Both the position numbers and the translations under genes were made by a program. DNA of 64,000 bases from Nannochloropsis oceanica (Eukaryota; Sar; Eustigmatophyceae; Eustigmatales; Monodopsidaceae): contig CP038134.1 in NCBI GenBank assembly GCA_004519485.1, forward strand, positions 1 to 64,000, in the 5' to 3' direction. This document shows, piece by piece, positions 23,201-33,875 of the stretch. How positions within the stretch are numbered: position 1 is the first letter of the stretch; each line of letters begins with the position of its first letter. The notes below the pieces were generated by a model. The model made no database searches and had not been told where the DNA came from. It saw only the letters and a list, made by a program, of their open reading frames with translations.

Positions 23201-25285
23201 CCTCCCTCCCCCCCTCCCTCCCTCTTCGCCTCTTTCCCCCTGTACGCTCACTTGCTGCCGCCTCATCGACTTTCCTCCGCTCCTTTCTTCCCCCCTTCCC
23301 TCTCCTTCCCTCTCTCACCTCATCTTTACGCAAAACGCGCAGGCAAGGTCTCATCTTCCTCCCTCCCTCCCTCCCTCCCTCCCTCCCTCTCTCCCTCAGC
23401 TTCATGACCCAGTGCACGGGCAACGCCTACTACCTCGCGCCCGAAGTCTTCCGTGGCCAGCACTACACGGAAAAAGCAGACTGCTACTCCTACGGTACCC
23501 TCCCTCCCTCCCTCCCTCCCTCCCTCCCTCTCTTCCATCCTCTTCCCTTCTTTGGGCCGTATCTATTTTTGTTTTCACCCTCCCTCCCTCCCTCCCTCCC
23601 TCCCTCCCTCCCTCCCTCCCTCCCTCCCTCCCTCCCTCCCTCCCTCCCTCCCTCCCTCCCTCAGGCATCCTTCTCTGGGAACTATTCACTCGCAAGTATC
23701 CCTTCGGTGCACTCAATCCCCGATCCGCCGCCTTCCAGCAAGCAGAAGGCCTCCGTCCACCCCTCGACGAGGTAACCTAAACCACTCCCTCCCTCCCTCC
23801 CTCCCTCCCTCCCTCCCTCCTTCCCTCCCTCCGCATATCTCCATTGATGACACTTCTTGAAACAAATTACAGAGGTCTCCGTCTCACCCTCCCCTCCCTC
23901 TCCTCCTTCCCTCCCTCCTTCAGATCCATTCCCAGCCCCCCGCTGTGCTGCACCTGATGCAACGCGCCTGGCAATCCGACCCGGAAGAGCGGATAGCCTT
24001 CAAGGAGATGGCCATGGTACGTGCCCTATCACCCACCCTCCCTCCCTCCCTCCCACCCTCCATTGTCTCAGTGAATAATGTTGCAATCGTTAGACCTGCA
24101 GCATTCTGTGTGTTCTGTGTGCTGTTTGACAACAACACTAGTGCATATCCCGGTAGAGGAACGGAGGAGGGAGGGAGGGAGGGAGGGAGGGAGGGAGGGA
24201 GGGAGAAGGCATCGAGCATTCCCTCTCTCAAGCCGTCTTTTTCTTGCTCCTCTTCACTCCCTCACAGGCATGGGAGCGGATAGAAGCGGACGAAGAGAAA
24301 GCGGAGGAGCAACGACGACAAGGATATGAAGGACGTATTGCTTCCAAAAGGGAGGAAGGGAGGGAGGGAGGGAGGGGAGGAAGGGAAGTGGAGATCTCTT
24401 CTTCTTCTTCTTCTTCTTCTTCTTCTTCTTCCTCCTCCTCCTCCTCTTCTGCCGCAAGCCCTGCAAAGAACAAGACGTCCACCTCTCTCTTCCCCTTCCA
24501 TCATCCTACCATCCCTGCAGCCGGTACGTCTGTGGGAGGGGCAGTCCGGCCTCTGGGGTACGAGAAACACACTCAAGGCGAGGAAGAGGAGCCCCCCGAG
24601 CCTCCCTCTCCTTCCTCCTTCCCGTCCTCGGGTTCGGACTCGGATCCGGCCTACCTGATGGACCCGATTGAGTACCGACAGGAGTTGCTGAATCAGCAAC
24701 TGACTAGGTAGGTGGATAGGGAGGGGGGAGGGATGGAGGGAGGGAGGGCGGCGTTCGGCCAAAAATGTTGTGAGGGCTAATGTCATGCGTCCCTCATTTT
24801 CTGAATCGCGTTTTCCTCCTGCTATCCTCCCTTCGACTCTCCCTTCCTCGACTCATTTATGTCTGCTGATTTATTTATTGTATACTCACTCTCCATACAT
24901 AATGCCTTCCCTCCCTCCCTCCCTCCCTCCCTCCCTCAGACGCCCGGGAGTCCTGCACCTCCTTGAACGGAACCTGATCGAGCTGGACATCCACCACAGT
25001 CACACCAACGGGAGCAATGGCCAGAAGCAGGGAGAGGGAGGAAAGGAGAAGGGAGGCGTTTCCCTCCTCCGGCCCTCGTCGTCGCCGGTGTCGAGGCTTC
25101 TCTATGGGTACGATGTGAGGGGAGGGCTTTATTTTGATAAGAATGGGACAGAGGAGGGGGAGGGAGGGGAGGGGCTCGGAGGAGGACGAGAGGAGGTACG
25201 AAATCAGGCACTTGCCATCACATCATCCTCAACGTCGAAGCCTGATAGAGAGAGAGGTCAGGCAGAGGCGCCTGCACTTTCTTAG
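19526..25285 (+). CDS. TKL-like protein kinase with B-box zinc finger and two DWxHRYGV motifs
   Basis: Thirteen exons join in frame to about 1140 residues. Residues 1-520 are mostly low complexity (poly-Ser, poly-Gln) but contain LDWEHRYGV (65-73, across an intron) and IDWSHRYGV (467-475). A B-box zinc finger follows at about 522-560: CAHCEEQPAAMFC, CPSC, FCLEC and later His. The kinase domain runs from about 626: LGEGYFGVVF (Gly loop), VAVKKLK (Lys ~647), HRDINSSNVLL (catalytic Asp ~740), SDFGLSRS (~772), YYLAPEVF and DCYSYGILLWELFT. HRDINSSNVLL is typical of the tyrosine-kinase-like group, whose members mostly act on Ser/Thr. The C-terminal part is low complexity with a poly-Ser run (24396-24440) and YLMDPIEYRQELLNQQL. 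The stop at 25285 is used; an alternative last exon could end at 25517. Substrate and pathway are unknown. Confidence 0.85.
20227..20284 (+). repeat. (AGC/AGT)n poly-Ser tract, coding
   Basis: Trinucleotide run translated as about 20 serines in exon 2 of the kinase gene. CAG/CAA-rich tracts at about 20493-20510 and 20698-20756 encode poly-Gln in the same exon. Confidence 0.85.
23578..23661 (+). repeat. (TCCC)n array at an intron acceptor end (kinase gene)
   Basis: About 84 bases of near-perfect TCCC ending two bases before the AG acceptor of the exon GILLWELFT. One of the longest arrays in the window. Confidence 0.92.
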
Positions 25286-26514
25286 AGTTATCGTATTGAG
25301 TGGCAGCGTAGCGGTCTTACCGTGCTATCGTCACGGTAAGTTTATGTGGTGGGGTACGTGGAGGGATGTGCAGACACTGATTGAGAAGGGCCACGAGGCG
25401 TCCATTGCATTACAAGGAAAGAAGACGGTCGATCGTCGATGGCGAATGGAAGGCTTTGAGATCGAGACTGGTTGTAGTGCGAGAGCGGTGGGTAATGTGC
25501 AGGAGCGTATCGATTGAGGGGGGGAAATGGTCGACAGATGGACAAACCGCGTCTTTAAAATGCAGACAAAATATAAGAAATTAAAGTACAGCTGGAATAA
25601 TCTTGTGCGCTCGTTTATGTTTCTTTTGGTTCCTTTCCGACCGTCGAGCCTCCGGCTCCAAAGTGATACTGGACGCAGGTGAGACATTCAGCTTGCGAGC
25701 AAAATTTTGACCCTGAGTAATTTTAAATGCCGTGGTTCTAAACACGGACATGGATTCAAAGGACGTATTGTGTGTGCGTAAGCACGCCCCTCACTGTCAT
25801 CTACTACACACCAGGTCAAGTTATTTGGTGCCTGAGCAAAGCATAAGGTGATTCGAGGTTACGTGTGTGTGAGAATGCACTCCTTAATTGAAATGAAGTA
25901 GAATATAGGAGGAAAGAAGGGGCTAAAGAAGGGAAAGATAGGCAGAAGGAGGACTGTTTCTTCATCGTCAGGCGTTGTTGAGAGCGTTTCTCACTTGGCT
26001 CGGCAAGGGAAGTACGTACTCATACATGGATACAGACAAGCAGAAAGGATTGGGAACGTTCGAATTACTCAAATGTTGAATGTCTCATTTCGTGTTACGC
26101 GCGAAAAGCAAATGCATGTCATACACCAAAAACAGAGCAGGGACCCAGCAGATAAATGTAAAATGCATTATTTTTGGCTTCAGATTACCATACGATCTGT
26201 GATATCGCTTGTGCATACACCTGGTGACTAAACTCTCCTTACAAAAAAGCGCCCCTGATTAAGTCTACCCCTTTTCTGTTGATGAAAGATATCACATCAT
26301 TTGCTGTTGTTCTTGATACCTTTGGATAAGAGTATCGATCCCATTTCTCTATTCCACACTATCATAAGGAGAATGAATACTCCCAAAATTTCACTGCCAC
26401 AGCCACTTCCAATCTCTCGCCTCCCTCCCACCATTACATACAACGAAGCCATCGATCTCGTCCTCAACCTCCCTCCCTTCCTCCCTTTCTCCCTTTCTTC
26501 CCCCTTTCGTTCGT
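25286..26514. other. Convergent intergenic region between kinase and anion transporter genes
   Basis: About 1.2 kb. The first 230 bases may contain an alternative last exon of the kinase gene (frame open to 25517). The rest is AT-richer and free of GGGA arrays until about 26460. No gene is supported. Confidence 0.5.
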
Positions 26515-29500
26515 CTAATCAAAAATCTTCTCCGCCTTGTACAAGGATGCAAAGGCTGCCGCCCCGGCGACATACACCCCCGCCGCAATCCCAAAGACAT
26601 ACGGCCACTCGTGCAAATTGTCTAAAATAACGCCAGTTCCGAAAGTGCCCAGGGACCCGACTATCACGGAGAGCGCGCTGGTGGCTCCGTACGTGCTGAA
26701 GGAGGGAGAGGAGGCAGGGAGGGAAAAGGACGGTCACAGAGGTGAGCAATATTGAAAAATGTAACGGCATGTGTGCTCGTGGTGCCCTCGTTTTTCTTTC
26801 CTTCCTTTCCCCCTCCCCTCCTTCCCTCCCTCCTCACATTCCGATGTACTTGTCGGCCAAGTCTTGAGTGGCCGTGGCGAAGCCCGCGCTCGACATGGAG
26901 CCGGCGGCGACTGAGAGGGTGAAAATGGCTTGGGCCTCACTGGGGGTGTGGGTACCGACGGCCTGCGGGACGGAGGGAGGGAGAGAGGGAGGGTGAGTGC
27001 ATGAATGTGTATCGGCCAGTTGGAATTCCATGTTCCCTCGTCATCTCCCAAGGCGCTACTCACCAGCGCGGTCATGCAGCAAGCGGGGATGACCAAAGCG
27101 GTGCACTGAAAGAGCTTCCGCACTGTGAATTAAGAAGACAAATGTGCATACAGAGGGAGGAGTCAGGATCTAAATCTCCTCCCTCCCTCCCTTCCTCCCT
27201 TCCTCCCTTCCTCCCTTCCTCCCTCCCTCCTTTCCCCCACCTGTGGTCTTGGGAAGGGCCTCGCTGTTTATCAGGTAATCCGCGCCCCAGCCTGTGAATA
27301 CCGATTCAAGAGGGACGAGTGAGTATTTGTGTATGTACCAGTGACCATTGAACCGAGATGAACGAGCAAGTAAGCTATTGTGTATAAATCTCTACTCCTC
27401 GCCCTCCCTCCCCCCCTTCCCTCCCTCCCGCCTTCCCCCCCTCCCTCCCTCCCTCCCTTCCTACCTACCTGCTAAATTCGACACCACAGCCGCCGCGATC
27501 CACGGCGCCACCGACAGGGTGCTGCTCTGCCCCAGGTCTAGTTGGTAGGTCTGAGAGAAGTAGGTGGGCAGCCAAGCGAGGAGGACGTACAGGCCGTAGT
27601 TGTGTGCCTGGAGGGAGGGAGGGAGGAAGCAGGTGGGAGGGATAAGTGGGGTTTTGGGCTTTGATTAAGACCGGAAATGGGCCGGGGGAGGGCACCGAGG
27701 GTGCTTAAGCCGTCGCCGTGTGCCGGATGGGAGGAAGGGAGGGAGGGCGGAAGGGAGGAAAAGAGAATCATTCGTACAGAGACACGTTCGTCTCAACTTC
27801 CCCTTCCTCCTCCTTTCCTCCCTCCCTCCCTCCCTCCCTCCCTCCCCCCTCACCATGTGCGCGAATGTCACCGCCCACAGAGCCGGGCTGCGGACAAAGT
27901 CGGCCCATGGCACAGAGGTCAGCTTCTCCCCCACCTGGCGCAAGGCCCCCGCGACCTCCACCTCTCCTTCCTGAGAGGGAGGGAGGGAGGGAGGGAGGGA
28001 GGGAGGGAGGGAGGGAGGGAGGGAGGGAGGGAGGGAGGGAGGGAGGGAGGGAGGGAGGGAGGGAGGGAGGGGGGGAGGGTTTAGAGAAAAGGCTTTCGCG
28101 GGGAGCCGACGAATCTTTAGGGAGGATGGGAGGGAGGGAGAGACAAGCACTCACCTGCGGCACCTCCGTGACGAGAGGCTTGTCGGCGGCCAGGGGGATC
28201 CACAGGGCGAGCCATAATAGACCGAGGCCGCCGTATACCCGGAAGATATCCTCCCAGGACGTGCGTTGGATGAGGGTGGGGGAGGCGAGGTAGGCCAGAA
28301 GCACACCTGGGAGAGGGAGGGAGGGAGGAGACGAGGAAGGGAGGAATGGGAGGGGTGGGAGGGCCACAAACTTGATGGACGCTTGAGAGAGCTTGCGCCA
28401 TGAGGAAAAAGGTGCCCAAGCAGAGAGTACGAGGGGAAGGAAAGACTAACATAACTTCTCACTTATTCCTTCCTTCCTTCGGGAGGGAGGGAGGGAGGGA
28501 GGGAGGGAGGGAGGGAGGGAGGGAGGGCGTACCCACCTAGATTCAAGCCTGAAGCCAGTAGGGAGATGACGCGGGAGCGAATGGAGGAAGGAAACCAATT
28601 TCCTATCAAAGACTGGACGGTGGGGGTGGCCACGGCCTCGGCGGCGCCCATGGCGAAGCGGCAGGCCAGCTGGGGAGAAGGGGGGGAGGGAGGGAGGGAG
28701 GGAGGGAGGGAGGGAGGGAGGGAGGGAAGGAGAAGAGGGGCGATTGTTGGTACTACGTTGTGCGGGATGATTGTAGAAGAAGACAGGAGGGGAGGGGGAA
28801 AATACCCGTCAGTCACGCCGGAGCGAGGGAGGGAGGGAAGGAGGGAGGGAGGGAGGGAGGGAGGAAGGGACGTACCAATGTTGTCAAATCAACGTGTGCG
28901 GCCGAGGGAGAGAGGATCTGCGCGAGAGACCAGAGGGCGACGCCGACCGTGAGGACATTTTTGGGGGAGTACACGGTGGCTAGCACGCCTGGTGAAGGGA
29001 CGAGGGATGGATGGAGAGAGGGAGGGAGGGAGGGAGGGAGGGAGGGAGGGAGGGAGGGAGGGAGGGAGGGAGGGTCAGGTCAGAAAAAGACAGGACACAC
29101 TGAGCAGTCTCAGAAACCTTTTATTTCCCCTCCTCTGTCCCTGCCTCTCTCCCTCCCTCCCCCGTGACCTACCCGCCGGAAGCATGGAGGCCATATAGCC
29201 CAGAGAAAAGGTGCTGGAAATCGCGCCCTTGGTCGTTTCTTAATGAGGGGGGGGGAATAACAAAGGTTGGGGGGGGGGATACGGAGGAAAGGCGTTTAAG
29301 TACATGCGCTCTCTGGGAAGAAGGAATGTTTGATTTCATTTCCCTCTCTCCTTCTCACCCTCTCTCCCTCCCTCCCTCCCTCCCTCCCTACCGCTGTACC
29401 CAAATTCCAGCGACATTGGCAAAATCGCCACCGACATGGCCACTCGATCTAGCGAGCAAATAATCATGCACAGAAAGGACAAGGCCAAGATACGCCAGGC

Positions 29501-30040
29501 ATCGGGTGGGATCCCTTCGTCGCCTTCTCCTCCCTGCTCCCCTCTCTTCTGCTGGTCGTCAGGCGACTGTAAGGAGGAGGCGTACAATCGCGAGGAAGAG
29601 GCGGAGGAGGATGGTGACAGGGGAGAGGGCTTGCGCGGCAAGAGGCGTACAGATTTCGAAGAAGTAGAGGAAGAAGCAGAGGAAGGTATGGGTCCTCTTC
29701 TCCTCTTTCTTGTCGCGGCAGCTGTGGTTGCGAGAATCTCACATTCATATGGACCGATGCTACTGCTCTTGCTACTGCTGCCGCTGCCACTCGGCAGGGC
29801 ATAAAGTCGAGGCGTTGCTGACCGTCTTCTTCCTCCCATGTTTGCCGCCGTCGCCCACATCCGGCTGCCGTGGTAAGTGCTCGTGCAGGAGGGTAGTGAG
29901 GAAGGGTGGGAGGGGAGGACGAAGGCTGCGTGGGCCGCCTTGAAAAAGACAACGGCGACAGCGGTGGCTGCTGCTGCTCTTGTGGTCGAGCGGCTATTTA
30001 CTGATCTTCTCGTCCATGATGCCCTTGTACTGGTCGACAT
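26515..30040 (-). CDS. Plastid anion/phosphate transporter, PHT4/SLC17 family (MFS)
   Basis: A major facilitator protein of the anion:cation symporter group that would move phosphate, ascorbate or another organic anion across a plastid membrane. The start at 30040 gives MSTSTRASWTRRSV, then a hydrophobic stretch ending AHAAF|VLP, the bipartite plastid signal. A Ser/Arg-rich transit and spacer region follows. The transporter begins at DAWRILALSFLCMIICSLDR with helix 1 and the family-typical LDRVAMSVAILPMS. Later exons give GAISSTFSLGYMASMLPAG, VLTVGVALWSLAQILSP, RFAMGAAEAVATPTVQSLIG, NWFPSSIRSRVISLLASGLN, VPWADFVRSPALWAVTFAH, YGLYVLLAWLPTYFSQTYQL and TYGATSALSVIVGSLGTFG. About twelve helices in ten or so exons. 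The C terminus is LYKAEKIFD with TAG at 26517-26515. Introns carry long arrays, including 27976-28079. Substrate cannot be told from sequence. It is divergent from eL31. Confidence 0.87.
27976..28079 (-). repeat. Longest GGGA/TCCC array in the window (~104 bp)
   Basis: Lies in an intron of the anion transporter. On the gene's sense strand it reads (TCCC)n and ends just before the acceptor of the exon starting EGEVEVAGALRQ. The donor side of the same intron reads (TCCC)n weakly. Confidence 0.92.
28481..28527 (-). repeat. GGGA/TCCC array in a transporter intron
   Basis: About 47 bases, read as (TCCC)n on the sense strand of the gene. A similar array at 28689-28731 lies in the next intron upstream. 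Confidence 0.9.
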
Positions 30041-30828
30041 GCCTGTATTTGTCTGCTGGAGTGGAACAAAAGGAGATTTAACAAGGCAGGAAGGCGAGGA
30101 CATACAAAAGCTTGGTCTTGTTATGCTTGCTTGCGTGTTGTGGAGGGCCAGGTGGTAGAAGAGAGATGTGGGCATGTCAGACGAGGTAGGAAAAGGCATT
30201 GAGAAGGCCATGAGTTTCTGATCCACCCATCTCAGAATTCTTCGCATGTGAGTGCTGGCATGGTCAGAAAGGGGCCGGCCGTCCTAATAGATCCGATCGA
30301 TCGCCGAGGCGGGCGAGAAGCGCGTGTATATGATGGCGAGAGACTGGGTGATGCCTTGAGGGCCCGTTCGGATGGCCACAACGCACTCGCCGCCGTCTAC
30401 TCCCTTCTCAATGCTCTCCACGCGCTCACCCAGGTCCTAACCACGGCCACCTTCACTCCTAGCACTTTTACACACTAGTATGGTTTATGTCAGGTGCAGG
30501 TGACTGGGGGAGTGCGTTGTGTTGCAGTTCTTCGGTTGGGTGGATGGCTGCTGCTTCAGTGAAGGAGGAAAGGAAGAAGGGAGGGCGGGGGAGGGGCAAG
30601 CATCGCGCCACGAGCGTTCCTGCATTTGCCTTTCACCCTCACTATGCCTCCTGGGACGTGTATAAATATGCCCTGAGATGGCTACTCCCCCCTCATAATT
30701 CCAAGCAGCCACATCCCCCTCGACCTCCCTCTCCGCCTCCATCCACCCCCTTCGTCATGTATGCTTTCCCTACCCAACCCGCACTCAATCCCTTCACACC
30801 ATCGTCTTTGCTCCCACTCACAGGAAAG
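30041..30828. promoter_or_regulatory. Divergent region between PHT4-like and eL31 genes
   Basis: 788 bases. A TATAAATA at 30661-30668 lies on the eL31 side. A CACAG acceptor at 30819-30823, just before the eL31 ATG, suggests an intron in its 5' untranslated region. A 76-codon + frame at 30248-30478 has no support. Confidence 0.5.
30661..30668 (+). promoter_or_regulatory. TATA-like element upstream of eL31
   Basis: TATAAATA about 165 bases before the eL31 ATG. The distance fits if a leader intron lies between. Confidence 0.35.
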
Positions 30829-31988
30829 ATGGTCAAGGCAGCCAAGGCACCCAAGACCGACGTGGTCACCAGGTATGTTGCATGGATACGGGCAACAAGG
30901 GGAGGAAGGGAGAGAGATGGTGGAGGATGGGGAAGCTGAGGTTTCCAGGAGAAAAAGGAGACGGCCTTAAGAAGCAGCCCCGCCATCTTACGTGCAAGTC
31001 CTGCTTGAAAGCCACCTCATGGGTCGGGACTGGTTTGCGGTGCTTGCTCCGGTCAAAATCGATTGTCTCTCATGAAAATTCCCTACGCCCATGCCTACGC
31101 TCATTTCTCCTCGTCACCAGAAGCAACCCTCCTCACTCACTCCTTCCTCTACGATCGATCGCCCCACTTTCCCCTCTTTCCTGCACAGGCTCTACACCAT
31201 CAACCTGCACAAGCGTCTGCACAAGATCACCTTCAAGGAGCGTGCCCCCCGTGCCATTCGCGAGATCAAGAAGTTTGCGATCAAGGCCCTGGGCACCAAG
31301 GATGTCCGCGTCGACACTGGGTGCGTAGCCGCCCTCCCTCCCTCCCTCCCTCTCTCCGTCCCTCCCTCCCTCCCTCTCTTCTCATTTTTTCTCCTTTCGT
31401 GGGGCTCATCTATTTTCCTCCTGGGGCTCAGGCCATCAAATATGGACGGTCTAGTGTTTGCATGACCGCGTCGTCACCAGTATCGCGTGCGTGCTTCCTC
31501 CACTCACTCACCTTCCTCCCCTTTCTCCCTCCCTCTGCATCTCCTTCTCACTCAGCCTGAACAAGTTTATCTGGAAGCAAGGTATCCGCAATGTGCCTTT
31601 TAGGGTCCGCGTCAAGCTCGCCCGCCGACGCAACGAGGATGAGGAGGCGACGGAGAAGGTGAGGAGGAAGGGAGGGAGGGAGGAAGGGACAGAAAAGAGG
31701 GGTGCGACAACAGGGAGATCGACAAAAGGAAGATAGCAGGAGGGGTAGACACGGTTTAGAGAGAATCGGAAGGAAAGGTTAGGAAGGAAGGAGGTGGGAA
31801 GGAAGGAGGGAGGGAAGGAAGATATGGCCTTCGGGCACACATTATATTACTGTAGACGTACTGAACCCCCTTTCCTCCCTCTCTCCCTCTCTCTTCCCAT
31901 TTCTTTTATTTGACAGCTGTACACACTGGTGACGCTTGTGGAGGTGGACAGCTTCAAGGGCTTGCAGAACGCTTCCGTTGACGAGTAG
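30829..31988 (+). CDS. RPL31: 60S ribosomal protein eL31
   Basis: A protein of the large cytosolic ribosomal subunit, located near the peptide exit tunnel in known structures. Four exons (about 30829-30872, 31189-31320, 31556-31658, 31917-31988) join in frame to 116 residues, close to the usual length. Family hallmarks in order: [72 protein letters not shown] and [18 protein letters not shown]. The start ATG lies six bases after a likely 5'UTR acceptor. Nothing is missing. Introns carry only mild GGGA or CCCT tracts. Confidence 0.96.
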
Positions 31989-33875
31989 AGGGTCCGGAGA
32001 AGGGAGGGAGGGAGGGAGGGAGGGAGAGAAGGAGAGCCCTTACTGTCATAATTTTAATTGGTGCTTGACCTTGGCTCTGGTGTGGATGCATCTCTTTTTC
32101 CGGGTGGATCAGAGAGGGAAGGAGAGAGGGAGAAAAGGTTAATGTCTGAGGACCTTCAAAAAGAAGAAATCAGGAAGTTCTCCCCCATTATATTTCTTGT
32201 GTTCTTTTTCGTTCGATCTCTCTTGGTATTGCTTCTGCTCTATGTCGCGAATGTGCCGAGCGTCGAAAGAGGAGTGGGCCAGTCATGGGCGACGGCGGTA
32301 CACGCCCAGGCGCCGCCCAGGATGGCAAGCACGGAAAGGACGAGAGGCTGGTAAATGGCTTTCGGTTAAAAGTAGGCTTACGAGCCTGCGTGTATTCGGG
32401 CCTTTGTCTTGGTGTGTGTATTAAACTTCGCACCACTCGAGATGTCTGTGTAACGCGAGAGTGAGAGAGGAATGATGAGAGATTATCTCCCATTTACGGG
32501 CAGTACGATGTATGTACAGTCCCTTTTCTGCTTTGTGTGTTGAGGTCACCTATGTGTATGTATTTTTTCTGTTCAACCGTTTGTATCGTCTGAGTCTGTA
32601 TGTGTATGGGAGGGGTCGAAACGCTCAGGATCAGCGCTCCTACCGTTTGCCACCACATTGTCACGCATACATGTAATGCACATATAAGCAACACACTGAG
32701 CACGGTTGGTGTTCAAAAAAGGCCTTAACAAAATGCTGTCTTATTTTTGTCTCTCTTCTCCCGGAAAAGAGGGACGAGTGATGTCTCCAAAAAAGTCATC
32801 CCCAAGAAAGTAAGGCCTCGTCGCATGGGCCACCGGGCCACAAACATTATCGCATTTGCTTCTCCTGACTGAAGGCCACCACCAGACAGGGCTAGGACTG
32901 GATGCTTGTTGAGGATAGTTAATTTTTAGTGTCTCGAAGTAGAAAAAAGCTTGCGACAAAAAGCCTTTTTGATCGCATAAGGCAGAGCAGGAGGAGGAGG
33001 AGAAGAAGGGGGAGTAGAAGGAGAAGAACCAGGGCTGTATTACTTGATGTCTTAGGATTTGTTTGGGTGGCTGCACTTGATACTTGTTGCTGCCGCTTGC
33101 TCATGCAGCAACAAATGCAACGTGACGTACTTTGTGCGTGCCTGAAGGAAAGGAGAGAGAGAGGTACGGCAGCAAAAAGGCGTGTGCTGCAGCTCGCTAA
33201 ATTTTTTCCTCCGTGCGTCCGCTATCGCCCGATCAGATTGCACATCCACACTTGTGTCCTTGTGTGAGCGTGAGAGCGCGAGAGTAATCCAAGAAGAAGG
33301 CCATGTCACTTGAAGGCATATAAGGTTGGTTCGACATAAGCCAGAGAGGCAGAAGCTCGAGAGAGAGAACGGAACGCAAAAATAGCAAGCCCATGTCATG
33401 ACTTTCACAGGCCTGCAGAAAACCGTCTCGACGCTCTAAAACCATGCCGCTTCTGCTGTGTTACCCGCACTCACTTACCACAAAAGCACAAAGTGCCTGT
33501 CTACCCACCCGCCAGGCACCTTGGTTTAGGTGGCCTGGATGTCATGTTGGGGTACTGACATGTGGTTGGTGGGTCGCTCTATTACAGTAGTAGCCAAGAC
33601 CGCCCATACCCTACGCGATACCCTCCCTCGCGTTGCACGCACCTGTCGCCCCCACCCCTCCCAGTGCCACAGTGCTTTTGAGAAACGCATACCTAGGAAG
33701 GCTGTAGGGCAAGGAGTTGCCAAGAAAGGCTTGGATGCCTCTAAACTTTTGCGATGCCGGCCAAACCTCTCTTCTGTGGGCGCAACGACCACATCTCCCT
33801 GTGCACCCACACACCCCCTCCCTTCCCTTCCCCCCCCCTCCTTCCTCCCTTGCACGCACACAGCCATCGTCAGGC
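31989..33875. other. Intergenic region between eL31 and the Ddi1-like gene
   Basis: About 1.9 kb, the longest gene-free stretch. It has a short GGGA array in the eL31 3' flank (32003-32025) and then mixed sequence. A minus frame at 33104-32919 is a poly-Leu artefact of AGG/AGA repeats. A non-coding RNA cannot be excluded, but nothing recognisable was found. Confidence 0.45.

Noticed and set aside
27976-28079. Regular array that could be mistaken for a CRISPR or telomere-type repeat
   Set aside because: The unit is four bases with no spacers, and the same unit occurs in nearly all introns. It is a simple microsatellite.
30248-30478. 76-codon + frame between the transporter and eL31 genes
   Set aside because: No recognisable domain, lies in a probable divergent promoter, and chance frames of this size are common here.
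32919-33104. Small minus-strand frame with a poly-Leu membrane segment
   Set aside because: The Leu run is made by an AGG/AGA purine repeat; no splice or flank support.
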